DNA of 38,485 nucleotides from VGBK01 sp964354255. GTDB taxonomy: Bacteria > Actinomycetota > Acidimicrobiia > Spongiisociales > UBA11373. Numbering within the stretch: position 1 is the stretch's first letter; every line of letters begins with the position of its first letter. Below, piece after piece: positions 30,976 to 38,485 of the stretch. The position numbers and the translations under genes are program-made. The notes beneath the pieces were generated by a model. The model saw nothing but the letters and a program-made list of their open reading frames with translations. It was not told the DNA's origin and searched no databases. Location: NCBI GenBank assembly GCA_964354255.1, contig CAYGYX010000012.1, positions 1-38,485 on the forward strand, read 5' to 3'.

Positions 30976-32517
30976 GTGCTGTTGGGGGATCTGGTGCGGA
31001 CCTGGGAGGAGGTGCGGGTCACCAGCGCCCGGCGGGCCAAGATCGCCTTGCTCGCCGAGTGCCTGCGCCGCCTGCCGCCGGGGGAGGCAGCGGCCGGGGC
31101 CTCGTTCCTGTCCGGCGAGCCCCCTCTGGGGCGGATCGGGGTGGGGTGGAGCACACTGGTGGCGGCCACTCCCCCGGCGGCACTGCCGCCCGGCGCCCTC
31201 ACCATCGGCGAGGTCGACGGCACCCTCCGGCGGGTGGCCGCGGCCTCGGGGCCGGGGAGTCGGCAGCCGCGGGCGCGCCTGCTGGAGGGTCTGCTGGGAC
31301 GGGCCACGCCGGCGGAACAGCAGTTCCTGCAGTCACTCATCATGCGCGACCTGCGCCAAGGGGCATTGGAGGGGATGGTCGTGGAGGCGGTCGCGGCCGC
31401 CGCCCACCTGCCCGCCGAGGAGGTGCGCCGGGCGCTGATGGTTGCCGGCGACCTGGGCGAGGTGGCCCGGGCGGCCATGGAGGCCGGTGAGGCGGGCCTC
31501 CGCCGTTTCCGGCTGACCTTGTTCCGCCCCTTGCAGCCGATGCTGGCCCAGACCGCGACGGGCGTTGACGAAGCCCTGGCCCGCCTGGGTCGGGCCTCTC
31601 TGGAGGCCAAGGTGGATGGGGCCCGCATCCAGGTGCATCGACAGGGCAGCCGGGTGGCGGTGTACACCCGCAGCCTGCGGGAGATCACCGCCTGGGTCCC
31701 CGAGGTGGTCGAGGTGGTGGCTGCCCTGCCTGCGGAGTCGGTGATCCTGGACGGGGAGGCGGTGGCGCTGGGGCCCGACGGCGCTCCCCTCCCCTTCCAG
31801 GTCACCATGGGCCGCTTCGGCAGCAGGCTGGAAACGGAGCGGTTGCGGGAGACCCGGCCGCTAACCCCTCTGTTCTTCGACTGCCTCCAACTCGACGGCG
31901 ACGACCTCATCGACCGCCCCGGCGCCGAGCGGGTCGACGCCCTCGCCGGCGTGGTGGGCCAGGGCCTCCTGGTGCCCCGGCTCACGACCGACCGACCAGC
32001 CCGGGCCGCGGCGTTCTACCGCCGGGTACTGGCGATGGGCCACGAGGGGGTGCTCGCCAAGGATCCGGGGGCTTCCTACCAGGCGGGGCGGCGGGGGGCG
32101 GCCTGGCTGAAGGTGAAACCGGTCCACACGCTGGACCTGGTGGTGCTGGCCGCCGAGTGGGGATCGGGACGGCGCCGGGGGTGGCTCTCCAACCTGCACC
32201 TGGGCGCTCGAGATCCCACCGGGGGCGGCTTCATCATGCTGGGCAAGACTTTCAAGGGCCTCACGGACGAGATGCTGGAGTGGCAGACCCGGCGCCTGCT
32301 GCAGCTTGAGAAGGCACGGGAAGGCCACGTGGTGGTGGTGCGCCCCGAATTGGTGGTGGAGGTGGCCTTCGATGGGGTACAGGCGAGCCCCCGCTATGCG
32401 GGTGGGGTGGCGTTGCGCTTCGCCCGGGTGAAGCGGTACCGCGACGACAAGAGCGCTTCGGCGGCCGACACCATCGAGGCGGTGCTGGCAATCCGGCCCG
32501 GAGGGAAGCCGGGCTAG
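30976..32517 (+). CDS. ligB: ATP-dependent DNA ligase (LigB type)
   Basis: 513 aa, close to mycobacterial LigB. It seals nicks via a ligase-AMP intermediate. The N-terminal DNA-binding domain covers about 1-185 (LIMRDLRQGALEGMVVEAVA at about 121-140). Adenylation motif I is EAKVDGAR with K212, motif III VILDGEAVAL, motif IV GHEGVLAKDPG and motif V AWLKVKP. An OB-fold follows to the C-terminus (ARVKRYRDDKSASAADTIEAV). The start GTG 30976 has a good AGGAGG site, although the frame is open upstream. It is divergent from the RTX gene. It is presumably accessory to the NAD-dependent LigA, which is not in this window. Confidence 0.95.
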   Translation: MLLGDLVRTWEEVRVTSARRAKIALLAECLRRLPPGEAAAGASFLSGEPPLGRIGVGWSTLVAATPPAALPPGALTIGEVDGTLRRVAAASGPGSRQPRARLLEGLLGRATPAEQQFLQSLIMRDLRQGALEGMVVEAVAAAAHLPAEEVRRALMVAGDLGEVARAAMEAGEAGLRRFRLTLFRPLQPMLAQTATGVDEALARLGRASLEAKVDGARIQVHRQGSRVAVYTRSLREITAWVPEVVEVVAALPAESVILDGEAVALGPDGAPLPFQVTMGRFGSRLETERLRETRPLTPLFFDCLQLDGDDLIDRPGAERVDALAGVVGQGLLVPRLTTDRPARAAAFYRRVLAMGHEGVLAKDPGASYQAGRRGAAWLKVKPVHTLDLVVLAAEWGSGRRRGWLSNLHLGARDPTGGGFIMLGKTFKGLTDEMLEWQTRRLLQLEKAREGHVVVVRPELVVEVAFDGVQASPRYAGGVALRFARVKRYRDDKSASAADTIEAVLAIRPGGKPG

Positions 32518-32580
32518 TCGCCGTTCCCGATCGATCGGTTTCCCGTCAGGTCGCCACCCCGTCGTGCCGATGAAACCCTT

Positions 32581-33723
32581 ATGGCTTCTCGGCTTGTCGG
32601 GCGGCTGGGCGCGGCAGTCCTGGTGGCGGCGGTCCCGCTGCTGGGCGCGCTCCCGGCGGCGGCTACCGAGGCCACGACGCCCCCGCCCGTCGTCCTCGGG
32701 GGAACGCACTTCTACGGTGAGCGGGTCGAGTACCCCATGCTCTTTCCCGTGGGTGGCGAGGAGCTCCACTTCGCGGACGATGAGTACCTCGGCTTCGGCG
32801 CCTGCCGGGCCGGCTGCACGCGCCTTCATGAGGGGGTCGACGTGATGGCGCCGAAGATGACCGAGGTGTACGCCGTGGCCGATGCCACCGTGAGCTGGAT
32901 CGGCTCACAATGCTGCTCGGTCTTCCTCCAGCACGACGACGGATGGCAGTCGTGGTACATCCACCTCAACAACGACACGCCCGGCACCGACGACGGCCTC
33001 GGCTGGGGGATCGCCGAGGGAATCGTGCCCGGGGCCCGGGTGACCGCCGGCCAGCTGATCGGGTGGGTGGGCGACAGCGGCAACGCCGAGGACACCGACC
33101 CCCACCTGCACTTCGAGCTCCACGACGCCTTCGGCGTCAAGGTGGACCCCTATCCCTCCCTGGTGATGGCGCAGAACGGGGGAGCCGGGGTGTGCGCCCG
33201 CAGCGAGGCAGCCCCGCTGGCCGACCTGCTGGAACCCGGGGCGACCCTGCGCCGGGGCATGCAGGGGGCGGGCGTGTTCGAGCTCCAGGGCTTCCTGGCG
33301 ACCAGGGGTTACCAGGTTGGCGCCATCGACGGGAGCTTCGGTGAGCGCACTCACCGCGCAGTACGGTCCTTTCAGAAGAGCAAAGGCCTCGAGATGGATG
33401 GCGTGGTCGGGGTCCAGACGCGGGCGGCGATCGCTGCCCTTGTGCAGCGACCCGCCTTCGCTTCGCTGGTGGACCTGGAGGGGCCGGTACTCGAACCGGG
33501 AGTCCGCGGGGTCGCCGTGGGCGAGTTGAAGCGATGGCTGCGAGCCGCCGGTTACGACCCGGGCCCTCGTCCGTTCAACGGGGTGTTCGACGACCTGGCC
33601 GCGGGCGCGGTCGTTGCCTTCCAACAGGCGGTCGGCCTCCCGCCCGACGGCAGGGTTGATTCCGCCACGCGCGCCGCGCTGCTGCGAGCGCTGTGGCTGG
33701 TCCGGCCCGACGGCTGCGGGTGA
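32581..33723 (+). CDS. Secreted M23 peptidase with two peptidoglycan-binding domains
   Basis: 380 aa. The signal peptide is about 1-28 (LVAAVPLLGALPAAA). The LytM/M23 endopeptidase domain is about 50-190, with zinc ligands H83 and D87 (RLHEGVDVMAP) and the HLHFELH motif at 175-181. It includes a four-cysteine insert (CRAGC and CC). Two PG_binding_1 domains follow at about 222-290 (LRRGMQGAGVFELQGFLATRGY) and 305-375 (VAVGELKRWLRAAGYDPG). It should cut peptidoglycan cross-links outside the cell. ATG 32581 has no clear Shine-Dalgarno. An out-of-frame ATG lies at 32570. It ends 6 bp from the convergent RTX/Asp-box gene. Confidence 0.92.
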   Translation: MASRLVGRLGAAVLVAAVPLLGALPAAATEATTPPPVVLGGTHFYGERVEYPMLFPVGGEELHFADDEYLGFGACRAGCTRLHEGVDVMAPKMTEVYAVADATVSWIGSQCCSVFLQHDDGWQSWYIHLNNDTPGTDDGLGWGIAEGIVPGARVTAGQLIGWVGDSGNAEDTDPHLHFELHDAFGVKVDPYPSLVMAQNGGAGVCARSEAAPLADLLEPGATLRRGMQGAGVFELQGFLATRGYQVGAIDGSFGERTHRAVRSFQKSKGLEMDGVVGVQTRAAIAALVQRPAFASLVDLEGPVLEPGVRGVAVGELKRWLRAAGYDPGPRPFNGVFDDLAAGAVVAFQQAVGLPPDGRVDSATRAALLRALWLVRPDGCG

Positions 33724-33729
33724 ACGCCG

Positions 33730-35625
33730 TCAGCAGGACACCAGCGTCTCGCCGCCGAAGCACTGGTCGGTGCCGTTACCGCCGTTGAGCAGGTCGGCCC
33801 CGGAGCCGCCGCTGAGACGGTCTGACCCGGCGTCCCCGAAGAGCCGATCGTTGCCCCCGTGGCCGGTCAGGCGGTCGTCGCCGATGCCTCCGCGCAGAAC
33901 GTCGTTGCCGGGGCCACCCAGCAGGGTGTCCGCCGAGCCTTGCCCGACCAGACGATCGCCTCCTCCTCCCCCGCGCAGGGTGTCGATGCCCGGGCCGCCC
34001 AGCAGTTGGTCGGTACCGGCGTCCCCCGCGACGGTGTCGTTGCCTCCCCCGCCGCAGATGACGTCGTTGCCACCCCGGCCGCGGATGTTGTCGGCGCCTG
34101 CCAGGCCGGCGATCACGTCGCTCCCGGTGGTCCCGGGGAGGGTGTCGGCGCCCGGTGTCCCGACGATGGTGGCCCTCCGCCCGCCGCAGGTGGCCGAAGG
34201 AACGGCGAGGGTGTCGTAGAAGATGTCGCCGAAGGAGTCCCCGGCGCTGGAGGTGAAGGCCAGGAAGGCGGTGCCGGCATCGACCTCCAGGGCGAAGTAC
34301 TCCCCCATCCAGGGCTGGCCCCAGGCGTCGGTGGGGGTGGCGAAGGTCTGGTCGGAGATGCGGATGTTGGGTCCGAAGGAGCGGCCCCCGTTCCAACTGG
34401 TCGCCAGGTAGACGTCCCAGCGGTCGTCGTTGGCGCTGTTGCGCTTGTCGTACCAGGCGAGGTCGATGCGGCCGTTGGGCGCTACGGCCATCACGGGGTG
34501 GAACTGGTCGTTGGCGGTCGTGTCGCCGTTGACCCTGATCGGCGCCGACCAGGTGCCCCCTCGATCCGTCGAGCGTATGAAGAAGATGTCGCCCTCGTCC
34601 CCGCCCGTTCCGACGGCGGCGTAGGTCATGTACACCTCGGCCGGGTTGGTCGGGGAAACCCCGATGACCGGGTAGGAGCCGGACCAGGCATCGGTGGCCC
34701 CCAGGGACGTGTGGAGCCACTTGGGCAGCGCGGTGATGGAGCGCACCTGCCGGTCGGTGCCGAAGGTCACGCCGCCGTCGCTCGAGCGGTCGAGCATCAG
34801 CATCCCAGGCTTGACCAGGGGGTTGGTGACGTCGACGTTGATCCAGGAGACGTAGATCGTGCCGTCGGAGGCCACCACGACGTCGGGGACGTTGGCCCAG
34901 TCCGTCCCGTTGGGGTTGTCGTTGACGGTCTTGGGGGCCACCGAGCCTGCAGAAGCACCGGTGAAGTCGAGGCCGGTGGGGCTCGCCGGGCCGGGCAGGC
35001 CGGGTGGGCCGGAACGAGCGAAGTAGGTGTCGCTGGCCGGGGTGGTCATCCCCACGTCCTTGATCCACACCACCAGGACGTTGGCCGAGCCGTCCACCGT
35101 CATGTCCGGCCGGTCGTTGTAGCGGTAGCCGGGGTCCGCGGGACTGGTGGCCCGCAGGTTGAAGGATATGGTGGTGGGCCCCGACCACGAGTTCCCTTTG
35201 TTCTGCGATCGCTCGATGTAGATGCCGTTCGGGGTGCTGTAGCCGGCGTTGGCGATGTAGCCGGCGTAGATGTTGCCCGACGGGTCGGAGTCGATGTACG
35301 GGTCGAAGATGGAGGTGAGCGCCAGGTTGTCGTCGGGCGTGCCGAGGACCGGGTGCTTGGGCACCGATAGCTGGCGGTCGCTCCAGGTGAGGCCCCCGTC
35401 GAGGGTGAAGCTGATGCCCAGGGGGCTGGCGGGCATCCCGATGCTGTCGTTGTAGGCCACGGCGAAGTTGCTGGGGTCGGTGGCGTTGCGGGTGATGCGG
35501 ACCTCGTTCTGAACGGTTCCTGCCGGGTCGCCGTTGACCTTGACGTCGCCGGCGCCGTGGCCCACGCCCGGGGCGGCCATGAGGCAGCTGGCCACCATGG
35601 CGAGAAGCAACACGGGCTTGCGCAT
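33730..35625 (-). CDS. Secreted Asp-box (BNR) propeller protein with C-terminal RTX repeats
   Basis: 631 aa. A signal peptide (MRKPVLLLAMVASCLMAAPG) precedes a sialidase-like beta-propeller with five Asp boxes: FTLDGGLTW (73-81), RSQNKGNSW, RSSDGGVTF, RSTDRGGTW and TSWNGGRSF. The catalytic Arg triad and Tyr/Glu pair of true sialidases could not be recognised, so enzyme activity is doubtful. Residues about 488-625 are RTX nonapeptides (GGNDVICGGGGNDTVAGD type) that bind calcium. Single cysteines at about 480 and 631 flank the RTX region. The start is ATG 35625. The open frame extends upstream, but the signal peptide fixes the start. It is probably a surface or secreted protein for adhesion or glycan binding. 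Confidence 0.88.
   Translation of the reverse strand: MRKPVLLLAMVASCLMAAPGVGHGAGDVKVNGDPAGTVQNEVRITRNATDPSNFAVAYNDSIGMPASPLGISFTLDGGLTWSDRQLSVPKHPVLGTPDDNLALTSIFDPYIDSDPSGNIYAGYIANAGYSTPNGIYIERSQNKGNSWSGPTTISFNLRATSPADPGYRYNDRPDMTVDGSANVLVVWIKDVGMTTPASDTYFARSGPPGLPGPASPTGLDFTGASAGSVAPKTVNDNPNGTDWANVPDVVVASDGTIYVSWINVDVTNPLVKPGMLMLDRSSDGGVTFGTDRQVRSITALPKWLHTSLGATDAWSGSYPVIGVSPTNPAEVYMTYAAVGTGGDEGDIFFIRSTDRGGTWSAPIRVNGDTTANDQFHPVMAVAPNGRIDLAWYDKRNSANDDRWDVYLATSWNGGRSFGPNIRISDQTFATPTDAWGQPWMGEYFALEVDAGTAFLAFTSSAGDSFGDIFYDTLAVPSATCGGRRATIVGTPGADTLPGTTGSDVIAGLAGADNIRGRGGNDVICGGGGNDTVAGDAGTDQLLGGPGIDTLRGGGGGDRLVGQGSADTLLGGPGNDVLRGGIGDDRLTGHGGNDRLFGDAGSDRLSGGSGADLLNGGNGTDQCFGGETLVSC
33745..34164 (-). 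repeat. RTX-encoding tandem repeats
   Basis: About fifteen degenerate 27-bp units encoding GGxGxDxLx nonapeptides, at the 3' end of the Asp-box protein gene. Confidence 0.88.
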
Positions 35626-35680
35626 GGAACCCCCTTTCCCGCCCTCGCGGGCCGGAAGCAGCGCATGCTCTCCAGCACGG

Positions 35681-35686
35681 AATGTA
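35681..35686 (-). promoter_or_regulatory. -10 box (TACATT) upstream of the Asp-box/RTX gene
   Basis: On the minus strand TACATT lies 55 nt before the ATG. No -35 at normal spacing was found. Confidence 0.3.
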
Positions 35687-35884
35687 GCCCTCGGGGATCT
35701 CGGCGGCATGCCAACAAGCCGGCTGGAAGGGGGCGGCCTGGGGTCCCTTCCGACGGAGACCGGTAGTGGGGTGGCCGCCGGCAGTTGAGACCCTGCGCGC
35801 ACGAAAGGGGAAAAGGTCTTCCCGAGGAAGCACCTAGTCGTGCCAGACTCCGCCCCGCCGGCGAGCGAGCGGAGGGTCAGCCTG

Positions 35885-36664
35885 ATGGATGGTGTGGTGC
35901 ACCTCGAGAAGGTCCAGAACCTGCGGGAACTAGGCGGCCTGCCCACCGCCGATGGCCGGCGGGTAGCGCGGGGCCGCCTCTTCCGTTCTGGGTCGCTGCA
36001 CGAGATGAGCGAAGGGGATCGCAAGGCTTTGGAGGCCATGGGCATCCGCCTCGTGATCGACCTGCGCTCGCTCTTCGAGCAGCAGCGCCAGTCGTACGAA
36101 TGGCCGGCGGGACGCAGGGTCGCCGCACCTCTCGCCCACGACGAGGCGGTCGCCGCCATCTTCGCCCGTGTCCAGGCAGGCACGCTCTCGGAGAGCGACG
36201 TCGAGGACTGGTGGCACCTGACCGGGGTCTTCGACATCCCGGTAGAGCATCGCTCATCGATGCGCACGATCTTCGGCTCGCTCCTCGAAGCCGGGCCGGA
36301 CGAAGGCGTGCTCTATCACTGCACCGGCGGCAAGGACCGAACCGGGGTGGTGTCGGCCGTCGTCCTCGAGGCCCTCGGCGTCACCCGGGGGGCGATCCTG
36401 GGCGATTTCCTGTTGAGCAATGTGGACGCCGAAGCCCGGGCGGCCGAGTTCATCGGGTGGATGAGGCTGGCCACCGGTCATGCGATGAGTCCCGAGACGG
36501 CCTACTGGCTGGCCGGGGTCAAAGGGGAGTGGCTCGAGACCCTGCTCCGCGGCATCGCCGAGCGCTACGGGTCGGTGGCGGGGTACCTGCGCGACGAGCT
36601 AGGAATCGGCGCTGAGGAATTGGCCGTGCTGAGAGAACGGTACCTGGAGCCGGCCGAGGGCTGA
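35885..36664 (+). CDS. Protein-tyrosine phosphatase, MptpB-like
   Basis: 259 aa. The Cx5R phosphatase loop HCTGGKDRTG is at 145-154 (C146, R152). The N-terminus NLRELGGLPTADGRRVARGRLFRSGSLH (12-39) and IDLRSLFE (58-65) are typical of the tyrosine phosphatase family that includes mycobacterial PtpB. The extra Lys-Asp in the loop (GGKDRTG) suggests that phosphoinositides may also be substrates, as for PtpB. There is no signal peptide. ATG 35885 has GGAGGG nine nt upstream and is preferred to the in-frame GTG at 35840. It converges with typA, 18 bp apart. Confidence 0.92.
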   Translation: MDGVVHLEKVQNLRELGGLPTADGRRVARGRLFRSGSLHEMSEGDRKALEAMGIRLVIDLRSLFEQQRQSYEWPAGRRVAAPLAHDEAVAAIFARVQAGTLSESDVEDWWHLTGVFDIPVEHRSSMRTIFGSLLEAGPDEGVLYHCTGGKDRTGVVSAVVLEALGVTRGAILGDFLLSNVDAEARAAEFIGWMRLATGHAMSPETAYWLAGVKGEWLETLLRGIAERYGSVAGYLRDELGIGAEELAVLRERYLEPAEG

Positions 36665-36682
36665 GCCGCTCCGAGTCGGTCC

Positions 36683-38485
36683 CTAGCGTGACTTCCGGGC
36701 CAGCCTGCGTTCGGTCTCACCCTGGTAGCGCTTGCGGATGCGGATCGCGGTGGGGGTGACCTCAACCAGTTCGTCGTCCTCGATCCATTCGAGGGCCGTC
36801 TCCAGGGTGGGCCGGCGCGGCGGGTTGAGGCGGGTGGCGTCGTCGTGATCGTGAGTCCGGATGTTGGTGAGCTCCTTGGACCGGGCGGGGTTGACCACCA
36901 TCTCCCCGGGCCGGGAAGCCTCTCCCACCACCATCCCCTCGTAGACCGCTTCGCCGATGCCGACGAACATCTCCCCCCGCTTCTGCAGGTTCTCCAGGGC
37001 GAAGCCCGTTGCCGATCCGGAGCGGTCGGCGACCATCGCTCCCCCGGTGCGCCCGGGCAACTCCCCGGCCCAGGGCTGCCAACCGTCGTGGTGCTGGTGG
37101 ACGAGCGCCGTCCCCCGGGTGGTGGTCATCAGGAGGGAACGCAACCCGAGCAGCCCGCGAGCCGGGGCTACCACCGTGAGTACGGTGCGCCCGGCGTCGC
37201 CCGGCCGCAGGTCGGTCACCCGGCCCTTCCGGGGGGCGATCGCCTGGGTGACCGTTCCCACGTGCTGGCTGGGGATGTCGATGACGGCCCGCTCTACCGG
37301 CTCGTGGGGAGCGCCGTCGATCTGGCGGATGATCACCTCGGGCCGGCTCACCTGCAGCTCGAAGCCTTCGCGACGCATGGTCTCGATGAGCACCGCCAGC
37401 TGCAGCTCCCCCCGGCCTGACACCTCGATGACCTCGGGGGAGGTCGTCGGCCCGATGCGGATGGACACATTCCCTCGCACCTCTCGTTCCAGGCGCTCCC
37501 GGATCTGGCGCGAGGTGAGGCGGGTGCCTTGGCGCCCCGACAGCGGTGAGGTGTTGACCCCGAAGGTCATCCGCAGCACCGGTTCATCGATCTGCAGGCG
37601 GGGCAACGGCTGCGGGTCGGCCGGGTCGGCGAGGGTGTCCCCGATCTCGACCTCAGGGAACCCGGCCACGACGAAGAGGTCACCGGCGATGCGCTCCGCT
37701 ACCTCGACCCGGCCCAGCCCGGCGAAGCCCATGAGTCGGCTGAGGCGCCGTCGTATGGGCGGTTCTTCCTCGTTGGAGTGGCAGAGGGCGACCTGCTCCC
37801 CGGCGCGCAGTGTCCCCTGGGCCACCCGGCCGATGGCAAGGCGTCCCAGGTAGTCGGAGGCGTCGAGGTTGGTGACCAGGGCCTGGAGCGGCGCATGAGG
37901 ATCGCCCCCGGAGGCAGGGATCGCGTCCAGGATGGCATCGAGGAGGGGGGCGAGGTCGGCGTCGTCATTGGGGATCCCCACCCCGGCGAGGGCGCGGCCC
38001 GCCCGGGCGTCGGTAGAGACGATGGGGAACTCGATGTGGCGATCGGGAGCGTCGAGATCCAAGAACAACTGGTAGATCTCGTTCACCACCTCGTCGGCCC
38101 GGGCGTCGGGCCGATCGACCTTGTTGAGCACCACCACCGCCGGCAGGTTGCGGGCCAGCGCTTTGGAGAGCACGTAACGGGTCTGGGGCATGGGGCCGTC
38201 GGCAGCATCGACGAGCAGCAGGATCCCGTCGACCAGGGCCAGCGCCCGCTCGACCTCGCCGCCGAAGTCGGCGTGGCCCGGGGTGTCCACCAGGTTGATG
38301 CGCACGCCGCGCCATTCGACGGAGACCGCCTTGGCGAGGATGGTGATGCCCCGTTCCCTTTCCTGGTCGTTGGAGTCGAGGACCCGTTCTACCCGCACCT
38401 CATGGGCGGCGAACACCCCGGTGAGCCCGAGGATGGCGTCCACCAGGGTCGTCTTGCCATGGTCGACGTGGGCGACGAGGGCGAC
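36683..38485 (-). CDS. typA: Translational GTPase TypA/BipA, 5' end outside the window
   Basis: About 600 residues are visible. The gene enters from the right edge within the G1 motif (AHVDHGKTTLVD). Then come NDQERERGITILAKAVSVEW (G2), DTPGHADFGGEVERAL (G3), VVLNKVDRPDARADEVVNEI (G4), the beta-barrel domain 2, the EF-G-like domains (TNLDASDYLGRLAIGRV, then GRGELQLAVLIETMRREGFEL) and the TypA-specific C-terminus ending in KRYQGETERRLARKSR. It is a ribosome-associated GTPase involved in ribosome assembly and stress responses. Only the first few residues are missing, and no frameshift is seen. Confidence 0.97.
   Translation of the reverse strand, partial: VALVAHVDHGKTTLVDAILGLTGVFAAHEVRVERVLDSNDQERERGITILAKAVSVEWRGVRINLVDTPGHADFGGEVERALALVDGILLLVDAADGPMPQTRYVLSKALARNLPAVVVLNKVDRPDARADEVVNEIYQLFLDLDAPDRHIEFPIVSTDARAGRALAGVGIPNDDADLAPLLDAILDAIPASGGDPHAPLQALVTNLDASDYLGRLAIGRVAQGTLRAGEQVALCHSNEEEPPIRRRLSRLMGFAGLGRVEVAERIAGDLFVVAGFPEVEIGDTLADPADPQPLPRLQIDEPVLRMTFGVNTSPLSGRQGTRLTSRQIRERLEREVRGNVSIRIGPTTSPEVIEVSGRGELQLAVLIETMRREGFELQVSRPEVIIRQIDGAPHEPVERAVIDIPSQHVGTVTQAIAPRKGRVTDLRPGDAGRTVLTVVAPARGLLGLRSLLMTTTRGTALVHQHHDGWQPWAGELPGRTGGAMVADRSGSATGFALENLQKRGEMFVGIGEAVYEGMVVGEASRPGEMVVNPARSKELTNIRTHDHDDATRLNPPRRPTLETALEWIEDDELVEVTPTAIRIRKRYQGETERRLARKSR

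Noticed and set aside
33730..36267. Asp-box/RTX gene starting far upstream, overlapping the phosphatase gene
   Set aside because: The upstream part is antisense to the phosphatase and lacks any domain. A signal peptide begins at ATG 35625.

Overview
This window is GC-rich chromosomal DNA from an actinobacterium, most likely an uncultured lineage known from a metagenome assembly. Three things point to this. Helix 69 of the 23S rRNA has the actinobacterial form (GGCGG/CCGUC arms). Many genes start directly downstream of a TAnnnT -10 box, as in leaderless actinobacterial transcripts. The gene set (homodimeric AceE, LigB-type ATP-dependent DNA ligase, DUF2087 regulator, actinobacterial 5S) also fits. 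No phylogenetic computation was possible, so the class (perhaps Acidimicrobiia) is only a guess. Two 100-N gaps (5595-5694, 13253-13352) are each flanked by an identical 55-bp repeat. They look like unmerged contig overlaps, not missing sequence.

Layout. 1-3177: 3' part of an rRNA operon. The 23S gene is interrupted by a 699-nt group I intron encoding a LAGLIDADG endonuclease, followed by 5S and a strong terminator hairpin. 3283-5527: TPR protein, metallo-beta-lactamase-fold hydrolase, short SSB. 5699-9141: a sulfonate/nitrate-type ABC importer operon (minus strand) divergent from a DUF2087 regulator. 9194-11186: an alpha-amylase-family enzyme and MsrB. 11287-16719: a three-gene molybdenum hydroxylase operon (small, large, FAD subunit). 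Its FAD subunit carries a 4-hydroxybenzoyl-CoA-reductase-like iron-sulfur insert and, inserted in the middle, a complete GltD-like NAD(P)H oxidoreductase module. This is the most striking protein in the window.

16760-25990: housekeeping and redox genes. These are Tag glycosylase, thioesterase, membrane-anchored M28 peptidase, a lipoprotein, LLM flavin oxidoreductase, thioredoxin, Dps, a small zinc-ribbon protein, an SDR, a stand-alone AsnC-type domain, a GNAT and a YbaK deacylase. The thioredoxin/Dps intergenic region and the zinc-ribbon gene share the same promoter-operator unit, a TACArT box plus the palindrome CGTCACwGTGACG. This suggests a small common regulon, possibly stress- or redox-linked.

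26039-38485: pyruvate dehydrogenase E1; two tandem paralogous secreted proteins of unknown function, one fused to RTX repeats and one a lipoprotein; an ATP-dependent DNA ligase; a secreted M23 peptidase with two peptidoglycan-binding domains; a secreted Asp-box (sialidase-like propeller) protein ending in RTX repeats; a tyrosine phosphatase; and the C-terminal part of TypA/BipA running off the end. No tRNA, CRISPR array, insertion sequence or prophage gene was recognised.
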